Below, piece by piece: positions 1 to 10,671 of a stretch of DNA of 64,000 nt; positions within the stretch are counted from its first letter, which is position 1; every line of letters begins with the position of its first letter. The notes under the pieces were generated by a model. The model was not told where the DNA came from and did no database searches. It saw nothing but the letters and a program-made list of their open reading frames with translations. This DNA is from Agarophyton chilense (taxonomy: Eukaryota; Rhodophyta; Florideophyceae; Gracilariales; Gracilariaceae), in NCBI GenBank assembly GCA_030374765.1, contig JARGXX010000080.1, positions 124,001 to 188,000 of the forward strand, read 5' to 3'. Made by a program: the position numbers and the translations under genes.

Positions 1-520
1 CCAAAAATACCTTTTTTATATTCTATATACAACTTAGCCTGTTTATCCTTTAAACATATATTGTATACTGTTTTGTTCTTTAAGTTGCATTCTTTTACAT
101 GAAAGCAGTTTCGTGAAGCTCATATTCTTTTGAATAGGTTATAACAAGTCTTTACTGTTTGGAGGTTAAAACAAAAAAAATTTCATCAAAATAACTAAAA
201 TTCAGCACCTAAATTAACAGTTTGGCCTAATATGAGTCCATTGGTCGTATAAACACTACACGCCACTTTGCGCTGAGAAATATCAGTAAAAGCCACTATA
301 GTGTGCAAAATCTGCATTAAACTATCACTCTATTCGTCTTTACCGCTATCTACAGTCGGTAAATGATTTTATCGTAGTCAGTACTTAGAAAACCATTAAA
401 AAACTAGTTTTAGAGCTTTTCAGAACCATACCTTACCTAAAATTTTCTGAACTTTTAAAAAATCCTGAACAAACTTGTGAAATCTAATAAAGGCTTAAAA
501 AAGAAACAACTTTATTTCGT
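1..520. other. AT-rich flank without a recognised gene
   Basis: No coding stretch was recognised. The sequence is AT-rich and leads into the 3' end of a Tc1/mariner remnant lying on the minus strand. It may hold that element's worn terminal repeat, which I could not identify. Confidence 0.4.
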
Positions 521-2250
521 TCAATACTTGGTCATTTCTTCGTTTTTCTCTATCATTTGGATACAGACCTTCTGTATAGAGCTTTTAAGTAACTTCATAA
601 ACTCTTTGTTCAATTAATTCCAACACTCAATCACGCATTTTAAGACGGTTTCAACATCTTATAATTGGCGCTGATTGGCGTAGAATCAGCGTGCTAAAAA
701 CCTCAAAACGTTTTTCATATTGTTCAAGTCACATGACTTGGCCAGCCACTGTAAATCATTAAGATTACGTTCAACCAACCACTTTGTATTATACAATGAA
801 AGACGTATAAAAGTTCCGCCTCACTGAAAATAAAAACTTTCTACAATTTTTTCGGCCTCACATGGCCACAATGCTTTCGGCAACACCTTGTAGTACATCA
901 AAGAGTTTAGTTTACCCGCACAAACGACCAGATTAATTAAACCGTAGTAAGAACAGACACTCGAAAACATTACCGAATCCCCTCAATTTTTTTGTTTATA
1001 AAAACTGATGTATTTCTTATTTTTCTCGTGCTGGTGATAAGAAAATCCATCTGAAGTATCTATATTAAATATCTTCTCGTCTAGAAAAATTGTTCTTTTC
1101 CATTCCTGTAGAGCAATCTCAAATGGAGAAATACTCTCAGATGTTCGAGTCCCGCTCTCGTGAAGAGGGATAACTCAGAAAACGAGCCTTTGTGCAACTA
1201 ATTTGTGGCTGTAAGACCACAGTGGTTCAGGCAATAACTACTAAGGTGATGAACTCAGAAAAAGGAAACAAATCAAAGAGGGATCCAAGAACAAGGTTAT
1301 TCGCTGGACAACAGCAAGATGTAGGGCAAAAATGTAGGACGAAATAGGACGCGCGACCACGCATACAGACCTACGATAGGGGTATCTACACTGAATAAGC
1401 GAAACCATGACGGATAAAAACAACCCTATACAAAGGCGGTGTGCTTTTCTACACCCGGTAAAACCAACAAAAGAATGAAAAACCCAAATAACAACGGTTC
1501 AGTGACGCCTGAGCTTCCCAAGGAGATAGATTAGACAAACCGGTCGCGGTTCCTCCCGTTAAGAGACGAATACTCGCGTAGACGACATAATCTAGAGCCA
1601 ATCACTCGGTTGCCCTTTAATTGGTGATAATGATGGCGGTGAAGCCATCACTTAAGTCCAAACTAAACAGTGAACTACACGTGTAGTCTATAGTAGTGCA
1701 AACCAACCCTGGTCCATACACGTATCATGTGTAACACTAGCCTTGCACGTCCATCCGACCACTACGGTACTACTGTAGAGACTTAAATAACATATCTTCT
1801 TAGGTGTTTTAAATACTAAAAACTAATATTACTCATAACATGGGATGACTTGGTCCCCGATATATCGGATGCCATATGAATAGTGCTCCGATGGGTTACA
1901 CGCGCACCCGTTGCTCTACAATTCCGTGATTGCAAATTTGAAGAATCATGTAACAACTGTTGTATGTTTCTGAAAGAAACCGTATGAGAAAGATCATTAC
2001 GGAGTTCTCTAGTAGACCTAAATGAGTTTGAAACAGAACGTTTTAGAGCTCTTATAGTCGTTACATTCATTTTTGTGTTGTTTGAGCCTTTATAGCGTTT
2101 GTTGTAGTTTTCAAAATCGTTTAGAAAGTTTTGAACCACAGTGCGAGAGTGTCCGATAGTGTCAGCAATCTCTCTTTGATAACAGAAATGAAATGAATCT
2201 GTAAGTATCATACCTTTTTCTCTATCCGTCAAAGATTTTCTACGACCCAT
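521..2250 (-). pseudogene. Tc1/mariner transposase remnant, copy 1 (interrupted)
   Basis: The gene starts at ATG 2250 on the minus strand with MGRRKSLTDREKG, and its first ~110 residues form the two helix-turn-helix units typical of Tc1 DNA-binding domains (REIADTIGHSRTVVQNFL, then a TIRALKRSVS unit). The catalytic part resumes near 1140: FLDEKIFNID (first catalytic Asp), a GDSVM-like block near 975, a stretch resembling WPANSPDLNPIENVW near 740, and a C-terminus ending MTKY before TGA at 521-523. About 750 bp that do not belong to a transposase separate the two halves (~1150-1920). Stops and frameshifts show it is dead. The family call rests on motif order and spacing; I could not delimit terminal repeats. 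A second copy lies at 34654-35907. Confidence 0.7.
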
Positions 2251-2564
2251 TTTAATGCTTCTAGACTTTGAAGTTGTAGAAAGATTAGAGTAGAATGTTG
2301 TTAGAGCTTTGTTTTATTCATTATGACGCGCGTTTTTTCAAAGAGAAAATTACTGTGGTAGACTTTAATTAGATTTCGAATGTGTTTTTTGTACATAATG
2401 TTATTAACAGTGTAGGGAAGTAAAGAAGTTTTATTTATGGCGTCGAGAGTGTTTCTTTTGTTTTTTTTAGGCGTTACAAGAGACAAGGCTGAAGGATGCA
2501 CGAGGGAAATGGGCTGTATTCAGGAAAAGGGGGGTGGATTTAATTGGATTTCACGCACTGTAGG

Positions 2565-2735
2565 AGGAACTTTCCTCACCAAATTTTTTGGGTGAGTCCG
2601 AGGGCAGTGGTCTCATATCACCGGAGCTCGGAACCGTCGTTCTATCACAAGGTGAGCCTTCACTTCTAAAGGTCAGTTCACCTTCAGAGAGGATGAGCTC
2701 ACCCGCGCTTTCACTTTTTGGGACCAGATTTCCCG
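2565..2735 (+). repeat. Left inverted repeat of element X
   Basis: This ~170-bp block matches the reverse complement of 24695-24850 over its whole length, at roughly 75% by eye, including shared runs such as ACCAAATTTTT, GCAGTGGTCTCATA and ATCACAAGGTGAG. Both copies are dense in GGTGA/TCACC motifs in both orientations, the usual look of sub-terminal transposase-binding sites. The outermost bases (CACCAAATTTTTTGGGTG) are themselves nearly palindromic. No target-site duplication could be confirmed outside it. Confidence 0.75.
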
Positions 2736-2739
2736 CCCG

Positions 2740-3079
2740 ATTTTTCAAAGTCCAAGTTGAAACTTAACCGTAACGCTTTAACCTATTTGGAACAATTGAA
2801 TTGAAATGACTTTTTTCACTCTACACAATTCAGTTCGATCGCAACATTGCAACCTTCAAACGTTCGTGCCCAGCCAACTCCAACATGTACTGCAACACAC
2901 TCGATCCGAACATAGTCTGACTAGTACATAGTACAATCAGTATAATACTGCAATAGAACGAAAATGTACAAATTTATGACCTGTCAACCGTTGCATTTAA
3001 TACCGACGAAAAAATCTCAAACAGACCCGTATCAAATAAATCATCAGTTCGATAAATACATCAAATTTTACAGCAATAC
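2740..3079. other. Leader region of element X
   Basis: This stretch lies between the left inverted repeat and the first open frame of the element X gene. It is AT-rich with no clear reading frame and presumably held the promoter. No specific motif is called. Confidence 0.3.
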
Positions 3080-4392
3080 ATGAATTCTGTGTTTAAATCG
3101 CAGTCAAAGGACAAGAGTGATGAAGATCCAACTTTTCAGCAAACCATCTCCAATCCTTCTGCAACAGTAAGTTCAAGTTCTACTCTAAATCTAAAAGAAG
3201 ACGTTAACGACAATCTTGAAAAAATTACAGATTCTGAAGTTTGTGGATTACGGGAAGAAAAGTAGGAATAAAGAGCGAAACAGTTTGGAAAATGTAACCT
3301 TCAATGCCATAGAAGCTAGAATAGTTGCAGTAGAAGATGTATAGGCCTCTTTTTTAATAATAAAAAGAATTGTAGTTTGGATAATAGTATGGATTCTAAC
3401 AATACAAAAAAGTCAAATTGTACTGATGCAAGCCGTCAGAATGAAACGGAAGGCTTATGGGGAAGGTTTAGGTAACTAAGAGTACAGATCGCCATTTTTA
3501 TCAATCGAATTGAATATTGGTGATTTCAATATGGAAGTATGTAAGCGATTTGTTTGTGAACCATGCTGTTTTAAAAAATAAGACGAAAGAGATTCAGGAG
3601 TACTAAGTGGGAAAAAAGCTCTTCTAAGTCAGTCGAGTTTGCCACGCCTTGCTACGTTTGACGATTTCTTGCCAGAATACATATTGTGCAAAGTTGCAAC
3701 AAATGTCATTTGTGTCCTCAGAGCTCGTCTTCAGAGCCTAAAACGTGCTCTAGAGATCAAGGCCATAATAATTCAGCATGTTCTAGCTGCATCTTATTCA
3801 AAGTCTGTGAATACAATAAAGCTACCATATAACGAAGATTTTTTTCAGATTGGCATCACTGAAAGGAGATGCAACCAGTTTTGGTCGGCTTTTTTCTGAG
3901 CAATCGAGCGTAGGCAGCGCTTGCAAAAGAATTCGGTAAAGATTGGTCGAATCTTCCGAGAAGAGCAAATGTTTCGATGATAGAGCTAGAAGATGAGCTC
4001 GCGGCAATCAACAGGTTGTTTTTACTGATAGCAGGAAAAACAATACTCAGCCTTGATGATGATCATGAAAGCCTTCGGTCACGAGCAGTGGCGCAGTTGA
4101 CGCTCATGAGCAATATTAATAATCCAAAGAAGGCTTTCTGTCCTACTAACAACGCCATCTGTTCCGCACTCAACTCCGTTTTTCTAGCGAGTCACTACTA
4201 TATAATCGGAGAAAAATCTATCGACGGATGGGGAAGGCTTATAAGGTTGCTTCAGGGTGTTCTAACGGTTGGTCCGATTCGGCCAATGGTGGGTTTTATT
4301 TTTGTCGATAATCGTAGGTACAGTCATCAGAAAGCTATCAACTTTATCAATAATCGGCTAGTTGGTACAATTATCAGCACACACACGCGTAC
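3080..4392 (+). pseudogene. Element X gene, 5' part (possible DDE transposase-like)
   Basis: Protein-like sequence runs from 3080 (frame 2), through 3420-3970 (frame 0, with SIELNIGDFN, KRFVCEPCCFKK and ATFDDFLPEY, a few stops), then frame 2 again from 3977 to 4392. The last part contains SLDDDHE and, 84 residues after its first Asp, FVDNRRY. Two acidic sites spaced like this recall the first two Asp of piggyBac-type DDE transposases, but I do not recognise the family with confidence. At 4392 the frame is cut by retrotransposon A1; it resumes at 21861 in phase. Frameshifts near 3300-3420 and 3970, plus several stops, make this copy inactive. The gene sits between inverted repeats, which supports a mobility role. 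Confidence 0.5.
4388..4392 (+). repeat. Target-site duplication of A1, left copy (cgtac)
   Basis: The five bases cgtac directly precede the LTR that begins TGTCACGC at 4393. The same five bases directly follow the far LTR end at 21856-21860, a perfect match. Confidence 0.9.
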
Positions 4393-4833
4393 TGTCACGC
4401 AAAGAATGATGGGTCAGCGTACTGGTCTCAACCTGGGGTAGCGTGGTAGAGCGGGTCCTATGGTTCGTATCCTTGACGGCGGCACTCCCAGGGTACTTGG
4501 TGCAATGGGCTGGCGTTTACTGCGTAGTCCTACAGGTCGGAGCTACGGAAATGATGGCTTGAAGACCATTTGGTGGAACTAATATACGAAAGGGGTTATT
4601 TAGAATCCTAACGGTGCCTACCTTTCTCTGAGGGAGAGGCGTCAGAGCCAAGTAAATAGTAATGGGGAGGCGCTGGGATCTCCCTGACACTGTTATGCTA
4701 ATCTGTTACATTAATTAAAAAAATTAATAATCTAAATCAGTCCAGCTGAGGTCGGCCAGTGCACGTGGCGTCTGTCAGTCTCCTCAGGGCCCGGCGGCTT
4801 ACAGAGCCCAACCGTTATCTTTGCTCATTCACA
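4393..4833 (-). repeat. A1 3' LTR (family A)
   Basis: It starts TGTCACGC and ends ATTCACA as written on the plus strand, so in element sense it opens TGTGAAT and closes with TGACA. It aligns along its length with the A2 LTRs in reverse and with the solo LTRs at 37593 and 38791. In element sense it is preceded by a purine tract at 4837-4848. Confidence 0.9.
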
Positions 4834-4836
4834 TAT

Positions 4837-4848
4837 CTCTCTCCTTAG
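4837..4848 (-). other. A1 polypurine tract
   Basis: On the minus strand this reads CCTAAGGAGAGA, just before the 3' LTR, matching AAGGAGGGAGA at the same place in A2. It is the expected primer site for plus-strand DNA synthesis. Confidence 0.7.
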
Positions 4849-4916
4849 GATTCGGCCGTCACGGCGAAGTCCAAATTGCCTAACACCTTCTTGGGGGTCT
4901 GGCTTTAATTGGACTT

Positions 4917-5968
4917 ATGGATGAACCTCCAATCTTGCCTTTGGGGTCGAAACGTCGTGATCCTCACCGTTCTAATGGCCTGGACACGGGCGGTTCCGTG
5001 ACCGACTTTTCGGGGTCCTATGAACAATCCCGGGGTTATTTGCTCTCGTTGCCAGTGGGCGCGACACGGCATCGCATCGCCACCATCCTCGAGGATATGA
5101 GGGCGTATGGGCTGACCCTTGACGCCAGGTTGGAAATAAATTCACCTAAGGCATTGAACGCGTACCGGGGGGGGTTCTTGCCGCTTTTCCTATCCTTCGC
5201 TATTCCTTTGGTGACTCTGCGGGCCTTGTCCGCCGTGACCCACTGTGCGCGCTTCGTCCATTAGGGGTCACGTCGTTGATCCTGCCCGATTCGGTTTCAT
5301 CTTGCCTTCTTCCTGTCGCGGTATTCCTCCTTTGGTCACGCGCGATGCCGATATCGCCTTATAAGCCCGTCGGATACGCTCTTCTCCATCTGGGCTTTGT
5401 CGTTTCCATCGGTTTTCCTATCCATTTCCCGGCGAAGCAACCTGTGGGCAGCGGCACCATGGCTTCGAACAACAAAACGTAGAGCTCCTCGGGATACCAA
5501 GTGGCCTCTGGACGCCCCGGGGACTGCTATGACCATACCATCGGACGGAATCCGCGGGCAGTGCGTCCTGCCATTTTGCCGTACCGTCGGTATTACTGCC
5601 TCGATTGACATTGCAACAGTCCTGGGGAAAGCTTGCTCCTTGGCGCGTCGCTCGGCGCGCAACGCCGTGGTTGTACAACAGAGTCAAGATCTGAACACCT
5701 CTATGGTCAATATCCTGCAGCAGAATGCCCAAGTGATGTCCCAGAGGTTACTGCCCACTTGAATGCCCGGTATGGTCTAAATTTGAGAGACCGCGAGGCT
5801 TCCGATGGTGACAAAAGTTCCTCGATTGAATATCTGCCAAAGAAGCATGCTCGGCTCGCGGGGGCCGGTCCTAGTGGCACAGTAGGCTCCTCGGGTGACC
5901 TTAGTCCCGGTTTCGCTCCTACATGTTCCAATCAGGACGACGGAGTTACTCCTGTGCCACACCAGTGA
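4917..5968 (+). pseudogene. Antisense gene of retrotransposon A1
   Basis: This lies between A1's chromodomain and its 3' LTR and is read opposite to gag-pol. It opens with ATG (MDEPPILPLGSKRRD); after frame changes near 5260-5400 and 5750 it ends at TGA 5966-5968. The same protein, with amino-acid-level conservation, lies at 21173-20119 in A2: the region MVNILQQN followed by MSQR, then ARYGLNL and a PKK-ARLAG basic stretch that could be a nuclear signal. A hydrophobic stretch sits mid-protein (LLPVAVFLLWS). I recognise no family. Conservation of the predicted protein in two diverged copies argues it was coding. Its position suggests an accessory or regulatory protein, but no function is shown. 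Confidence 0.6.
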
Positions 5969-6141
5969 GTCTTGTTTGTGTTAGGCGCGCTTCCGCAAAC
6001 CTTAAGGTCATGCTGTTAGTTAGTCAAATAAAGTAATGCTTGTGCTTTCCCGAAGTTGTTCCTGTATCTCAAACGTGCATGACCCGGGACGGCATCTAAC
6101 TTTGGCAGCGTCTCAGGTCTTCCTCAGCTGTCGCCGAAGGA

Positions 6142-6537
6142 CTAACCTTGTTCTCTGATGCAGGAGCTACGACTAATCGTCGTGCTCCGGCGAAAAGTCG
6201 TGTCGGGAGGCGGTTTGGGAGGCGTTTTGGGATTATTTGGACCAATGGCTGCCCCCTCCTGCAGGTTGCGCTCCGTGCTCCCAATTTTGTGCCAATAGCG
6301 GGCGATAAAATTAGCCGGAATGGTTTGAGGCTCTTTCCAAGTGTCTTCCTCAGGTGTGTAGCCGAAGCAACGGACGCGATAACGCATAGTTCCATCTTCT
6401 CCCCAACCGGCAGAGATGATGCATTCTATCACGTATTCTGGTTGGTGTTCATTCTCTGGAAGGAAAGTGCGGTCCAGAGGGGCGAATCCATTGGAGTCGG
6501 TTGGAAGAGATGGGTCATCGTCATTGGCATTGACCAT
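6142..6537 (-). pseudogene. A1 chromodomain at the integrase C-terminus
   Basis: The translation contains EYVIECIISAGWGEDGTMRY, then RVRCFGYTPEEDTWKEPQTI, the aromatic-cage and W-E pattern of chromodomains that guide chromovirus integrases to marked chromatin. It aligns with 19610-19790 in A2. The usual RVRW reads RVRC here. It lies downstream of the integrase with intervening sequence broken by stops. Confidence 0.8.
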
Positions 6538-6933
6538 TGGGTCTATGGGGCTGGTCGGGTCCGCGAGAACTGCCTCATGGGGTGTGGGGACTTGAGCGTC
6601 GGCCTGAGGTCATGGTGATTCCCTTGGGCCAGGGGACTGGGACTTTGGTGATTCAGAGGACCAGGGGGCTCGTGTCACCCGATCATTAGATACGGTGTCC
6701 TGTAGGCCGTCGATTAGAAACGTAATGGTATGTTGATTGGCCTTAAGGACTTTGTATGGTCCTGTAGAGCGAGGTAAGAGCTTCCGCGTAGTGTCCTCGA
6801 GTTCCTCATTGTCCTTCGGTGGTCGGTCCAGGTAAACAAGTTCTCTTTTTTCAACGTTCGGTTTGTTCCAAACGGCTTTGTAGAAATTGATCTTGTAGCG
6901 CCGTTGGGCTTTGGTTAGTATAGTTCTAGCCGA

Positions 6934-7665
6934 TTAGATAATGCGGTCGATGCGTCGCTGCAAGTAGCGCTTCGTCTCGGTAGGATTCATCCCTTTTGTT
7001 ATGTCCTGGGATATGATAGACTTCCGAAGGTCAACAGCTACCGACGGCGGCGCTCTCGTTCGCGTTAAGTAGAACGATCTTGTCCCTGTGGAAGCGTGCA
7101 CCTGCGTATTGTAGGCATAAACCAATGGCTCAACGTAGTCGTCCCAGTCCAATTGGTGCTCCGAAACGTAGTGTGCAAATCGGTCCATAAGGGTCAGGTT
7201 GAAGCGCTCGGCTTGGCCATTTGCCTGCGGGTGGTACGCCGTGGTGGTCACATGTTTGATTCCCAAGGTAGCACAAACGTGTGAGAAGAATTTGGATACA
7301 AACTGGCTGCCTTTGCCCGTAAGGAGGTAGAGTGGCATACCATATGGATGTACCCAGTGGGACAAGAAGGCCGTGGCGACATCCGTGGCCGTTGTCTTTC
7401 CTAGGGGTAGGGCTCGGGCAAGTTCAGTAAACCTATCGTTTATAACCAAAACAAACCGTTTTTCATGGGACGACTTAGGCAAAGGCCCAAGTATATCCAT
7501 TGCGACAAATTCCATCGGACCTGCGGCGGGGAAGAGCTTCAATTTGGCCTGATGGTTGGCGCGAGACCCTCGGATTTGTGCACACGATGCACAGTTCCGT
7601 GCGGTTTGCCATAGGTCCTGCGCCATTAGTGGCCAGTAGAAGAACTTCCTTAGGGTCCGGCACAT
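6934..7665 (-). pseudogene. A1 integrase (catalytic Asp lost)
   Basis: The zinc-binding end (ARNCASCAQIRG) is followed by the catalytic core: MDILGPLPKS with the first Asp, a YHPQANGQAERFN block with the Glu, and a C-terminal domain through ETKRYLQRRIDRII. At the second catalytic site, where integrases carry TDNGSQF, this copy reads LLTGKGSQF, so the Asp is replaced and the enzyme would be inactive. The HHCC His pair lies just upstream in another frame, around 7700-7760. The A2 homologue at 18290-19208 is mutated at the same site but differently. Confidence 0.85.
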
Positions 7666-8119
7666 CTGTCGACCTCCAGGAGGACCAGCAAAGAGATGTA
7701 AATGGGCGAGTTATAAAAATCGCGCCCTTATTGAAGTTGGTATTACCCGTTGGAGTGCACCATCCAGCGGTGAGCTGCGACATAGTAGTCCAAATCGGTC
7801 ATAGTAGAATAGGCATCCAGGGGTTCCTACCAATTGGTCTGTTTCTTTGCAGTACTCGTCTTTGACTTGCGCCTGCAGGAGTTTCTCAATAGTTATGGGG
7901 AGGAGCTCTTTTACCTCTGGGGTTATCGCGTTAACCTGAGGTGGTGTGGAATTGGGCGGTACTGTCTCCCAGTCTAATACGTAGACTTCGTTCCCCTTTA
8001 TCTGAAGATCATCCGCTTTGACCTTACCCATAAGGTCATCCGTTTTCGTATATCCCTGAAGCCCATCATCTGTGAAGGGGCTAGGGATGAGGTCGTCCAA
8101 TGACGTGTCATCAGTTGCG

Positions 8120-8689
8120 TCGATAATGATTCGCGAGAGGGCATCTGCTGCTTAGTACTTGATGTCTGGCCTATACGTTCTCTCTTAGTCATACTCTGAC
8201 AGCCCAAGGTGCCAACGAGCGAGGCGATTTGATGCATCGGTCATATTGAGTAACCAGCGGAGTAAATCATGGTCTGTCCTAATGGTAAACCTAGTTCCCT
8301 AAAGGTATGGAGGGAGTGTCAATACGGACTAGACGGTGGTTAGACATTCCTTTTCGGTAGTACTGTAATTTCGCTCCACGCTGGTGAGCGTTCTGCTCCA
8401 ATAGCCAATCGGTCGATAGTCCTTCGGTGACTCCTGTTACTGTAGCAGTGCACATCCCAGTTGGACATCAGAGGCGTCTGTTCCCAGGATAAAAAGCCTA
8501 TTGGGATTTGGTAAAGCCATTATAGGTGGGATCAGCAATTTTGTCCTTTAGGGTCTGAAATGCTTCGTACTGGTCGTCGGTAAGGGCCTCAAACTCCGAA
8601 GGTGTTCCTTTCTTCAGCATTGCGGTGAGAGGGACCGAGATTTTAGCAAATCCTTGGACGAACTGTTGGTAAATATTGCACAAGCCCAC
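8120..8689 (-). pseudogene. A1 RNase H and connection region
   Basis: This continues the reverse transcriptase. The open piece 8689-8498 (MGLCNIYQQFVQGFAKISV) is the typical sequence between the RT thumb and RNase H, followed in broken frames by the GYWSRTLTSAERNY-type and TEKECLA-type blocks of gypsy RNase H. Frameshifts and stops interrupt it repeatedly. Confidence 0.7.
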
Positions 8690-8854
8690 GAAGGATAGTA
8701 GTTCCGTGTGGGTTCTGGGTGATTCAGCCTGGAGGATAGAATTCGTGGTCCTCGTGGCTACCTTTAGCTTTCCTGGGAAGACAACGCGACCGAGGTAGTC
8801 CCTAGAGGCCTGGAAGAAGGCGTATTTGCCGAAATTCAGTGTTACTCCAGCGTC

Positions 8855-9469
8855 CTATAGGATTGTTAGTACCGTCTTCACTTGGCGAAGGTGTTCCTTT
8901 ACGGTCCGTGAGAAGATTTCGACGTCATCCAAATAGACCAGGGCGAACTTCCATTTGACTCTGGACAGTATGTTGTCCATTACCCGTTGGAAGGTTTCTG
9001 GCGCAATCTTTAAACCAAAGGGAATACGAGTAAATCTGAACAGACCTTCATGGGTGGTGAAGGTTGTCAGCGCTCTCGCATTTTCGCCCAAAAGGATTTG
9101 CCAATGTCCAAAGTTCGCGTCCAGTTTGGTAAATGCGACAGGTTCACCTAAGGATTCAAGACAGTCATCCATGCCAGGTATCGGGTATGAGTCCCTCCTG
9201 GTTACTGCGTTCAGCTTCCTGTAGTCGACACAGAACCTGACGCAGCCATATTTCTTCGCCACGACGACAAGGCGACTTGCCCATTGGGATTGGTTCGGAG
9301 GCGCCGGCTCTATGACTTGAGCTTTGCGAATCTTGTCCATCTGGTCGGCGACAATTTCCCTACCCTTCAGGCCTGTACGGTATGGGTGCTGGAACTGCGG
9401 TCTAGCATCATCCTGAAGGGCACTGCAGTGTGTAGTGGCTCTGACTTTTTCCAATCTACCTGACCACAT
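8855..9469 (-). pseudogene. A1 reverse transcriptase
   Basis: The palm motifs are well kept: RFCVDYRKLNAVTRRDSYPI, KLDANFGHWQILL, FRFTRIPFGLKIAPETFQR and ALVYLDDVEIFS, with both Asp of the active site present. It copies element RNA into DNA inside the virus-like particle. The open piece covers fingers and palm only; upstream linker and downstream connection are in other frames. The active site is intact here, unlike A2, where the YxDD box is destroyed. Confidence 0.85.
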
Positions 9470-9670
9470 GGTCTGGTATTCCCTGAGGACGTCAAGTACC
9501 TAGGGCTTATAGGATTCGAATTCTGCTCCAATAGCGACTATCCTCTCCCAAGAGTCGACGTCCTCGTGTGGAGTTCACGTTGAAAGGTTATCCATTTGGG
9601 CCTTCATGATGGCCACAGACGCGGGTCGAGTGATGACAATCACTGTACCTTTAGGTACCCGCGGGTTTAT

Positions 9671-10252
9671 CTATGAAGTTGCTGATTGTGACAAAAAGGG
9701 CCTTTTGGGGTGGATGTCCATTACTGCATTGGCCATCAAGGTTAGATGTTTCAGAACCGTTTTCGGGTGGTTGTGAATCGTTACGAGACCTGCGGACTGG
9801 GAAGGGACCGATACATCGATTTGGGTCATCGGGGGTATTGTTATGGCCTTTGACAGGCGAACCTTTTGGGACTTCGTGTTTTCGCAGATAATCGCTAGTT
9901 TGCGGCTAGCTTCTGGCCCTGGCCCGGAACCAGTTATGGAGATGGAAGATGCGCGGTAGAATGCGACTTTCCTAAGGCCTGCATAAATGTCCTTAATGTA
10001 TCGGTCGATATATGAGATCCATAGGATTGCCTCAGTGCCTAAGTTAGGACATACAAGGAACCATGTGCGGAATATGAATTGTCCCAACTGCAGATAAAGT
10101 GGTACCATTTCTTTAATGCCCATTGGTCTACGTGATGCATCGGTAATCCTGGGGGTCTTCCTTGCCTGCATGAATTTGTGCCAGCCAAACAGGAATAGCT
10201 TAAGATGGACCAAATTGGGAGCAGCGCCTGTGTCCAATACAGCTGTTGTCAC
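9671..10252 (-). pseudogene. A1 aspartic protease
   Basis: The active-site motif AVLDTGAAPN lies near the start, followed by a flap-like region and by LRKVAFYRAS. It would be a dimeric pepsin-type protease that processes the element's Gag-Pol. The A2 counterpart at 15755-16078 reads AVLDTGDGPN. The reading frame continues beyond the protease into the linker before the reverse transcriptase. Confidence 0.75.
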
Positions 10253-10671
10253 TCGAGAGTTGTTGGAACGAAGTCCCCCGATTATTCGAACTTTGTAAAT
10301 CTCTTCCCTGAGGATACAGAAAGGTCGTTACTGTGTTCCAATTCTGGTTCATCCTGAGTGCTTCATTGTGTGTGGTTTGTATAGGGAGGTGAGGAGCTCT
10401 TTGGCTCATGAACTTTTAATTTGTTGAGGCAGGGGCTCAAAGAGGGAGAATTTGCCTCGCGTCGACCCTCTAAGAGTTTTCCGATGGGATTTTCGTTTCT
10501 TCCTTAGCATAAGATTACTCTTCGTGTTCGTCCGTAGAGTCTACAATGATGTGGACCTGTGGGGCTTCGATCAGAGTATCCGGAGGCGTGGCAAAGCGTG
10601 AGCTTCCAGGGGTCCCTGTGGCTCGTTGCTGTGTCCTGTTAAACATTCCCTCGGATCTCCGCACTCTGTAA

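Noticed and set aside
5336..5732. Minus-strand frames inside the A1 antisense gene
   Set aside because: They are complements of the conserved plus-strand antisense protein and are not conserved themselves in A2.
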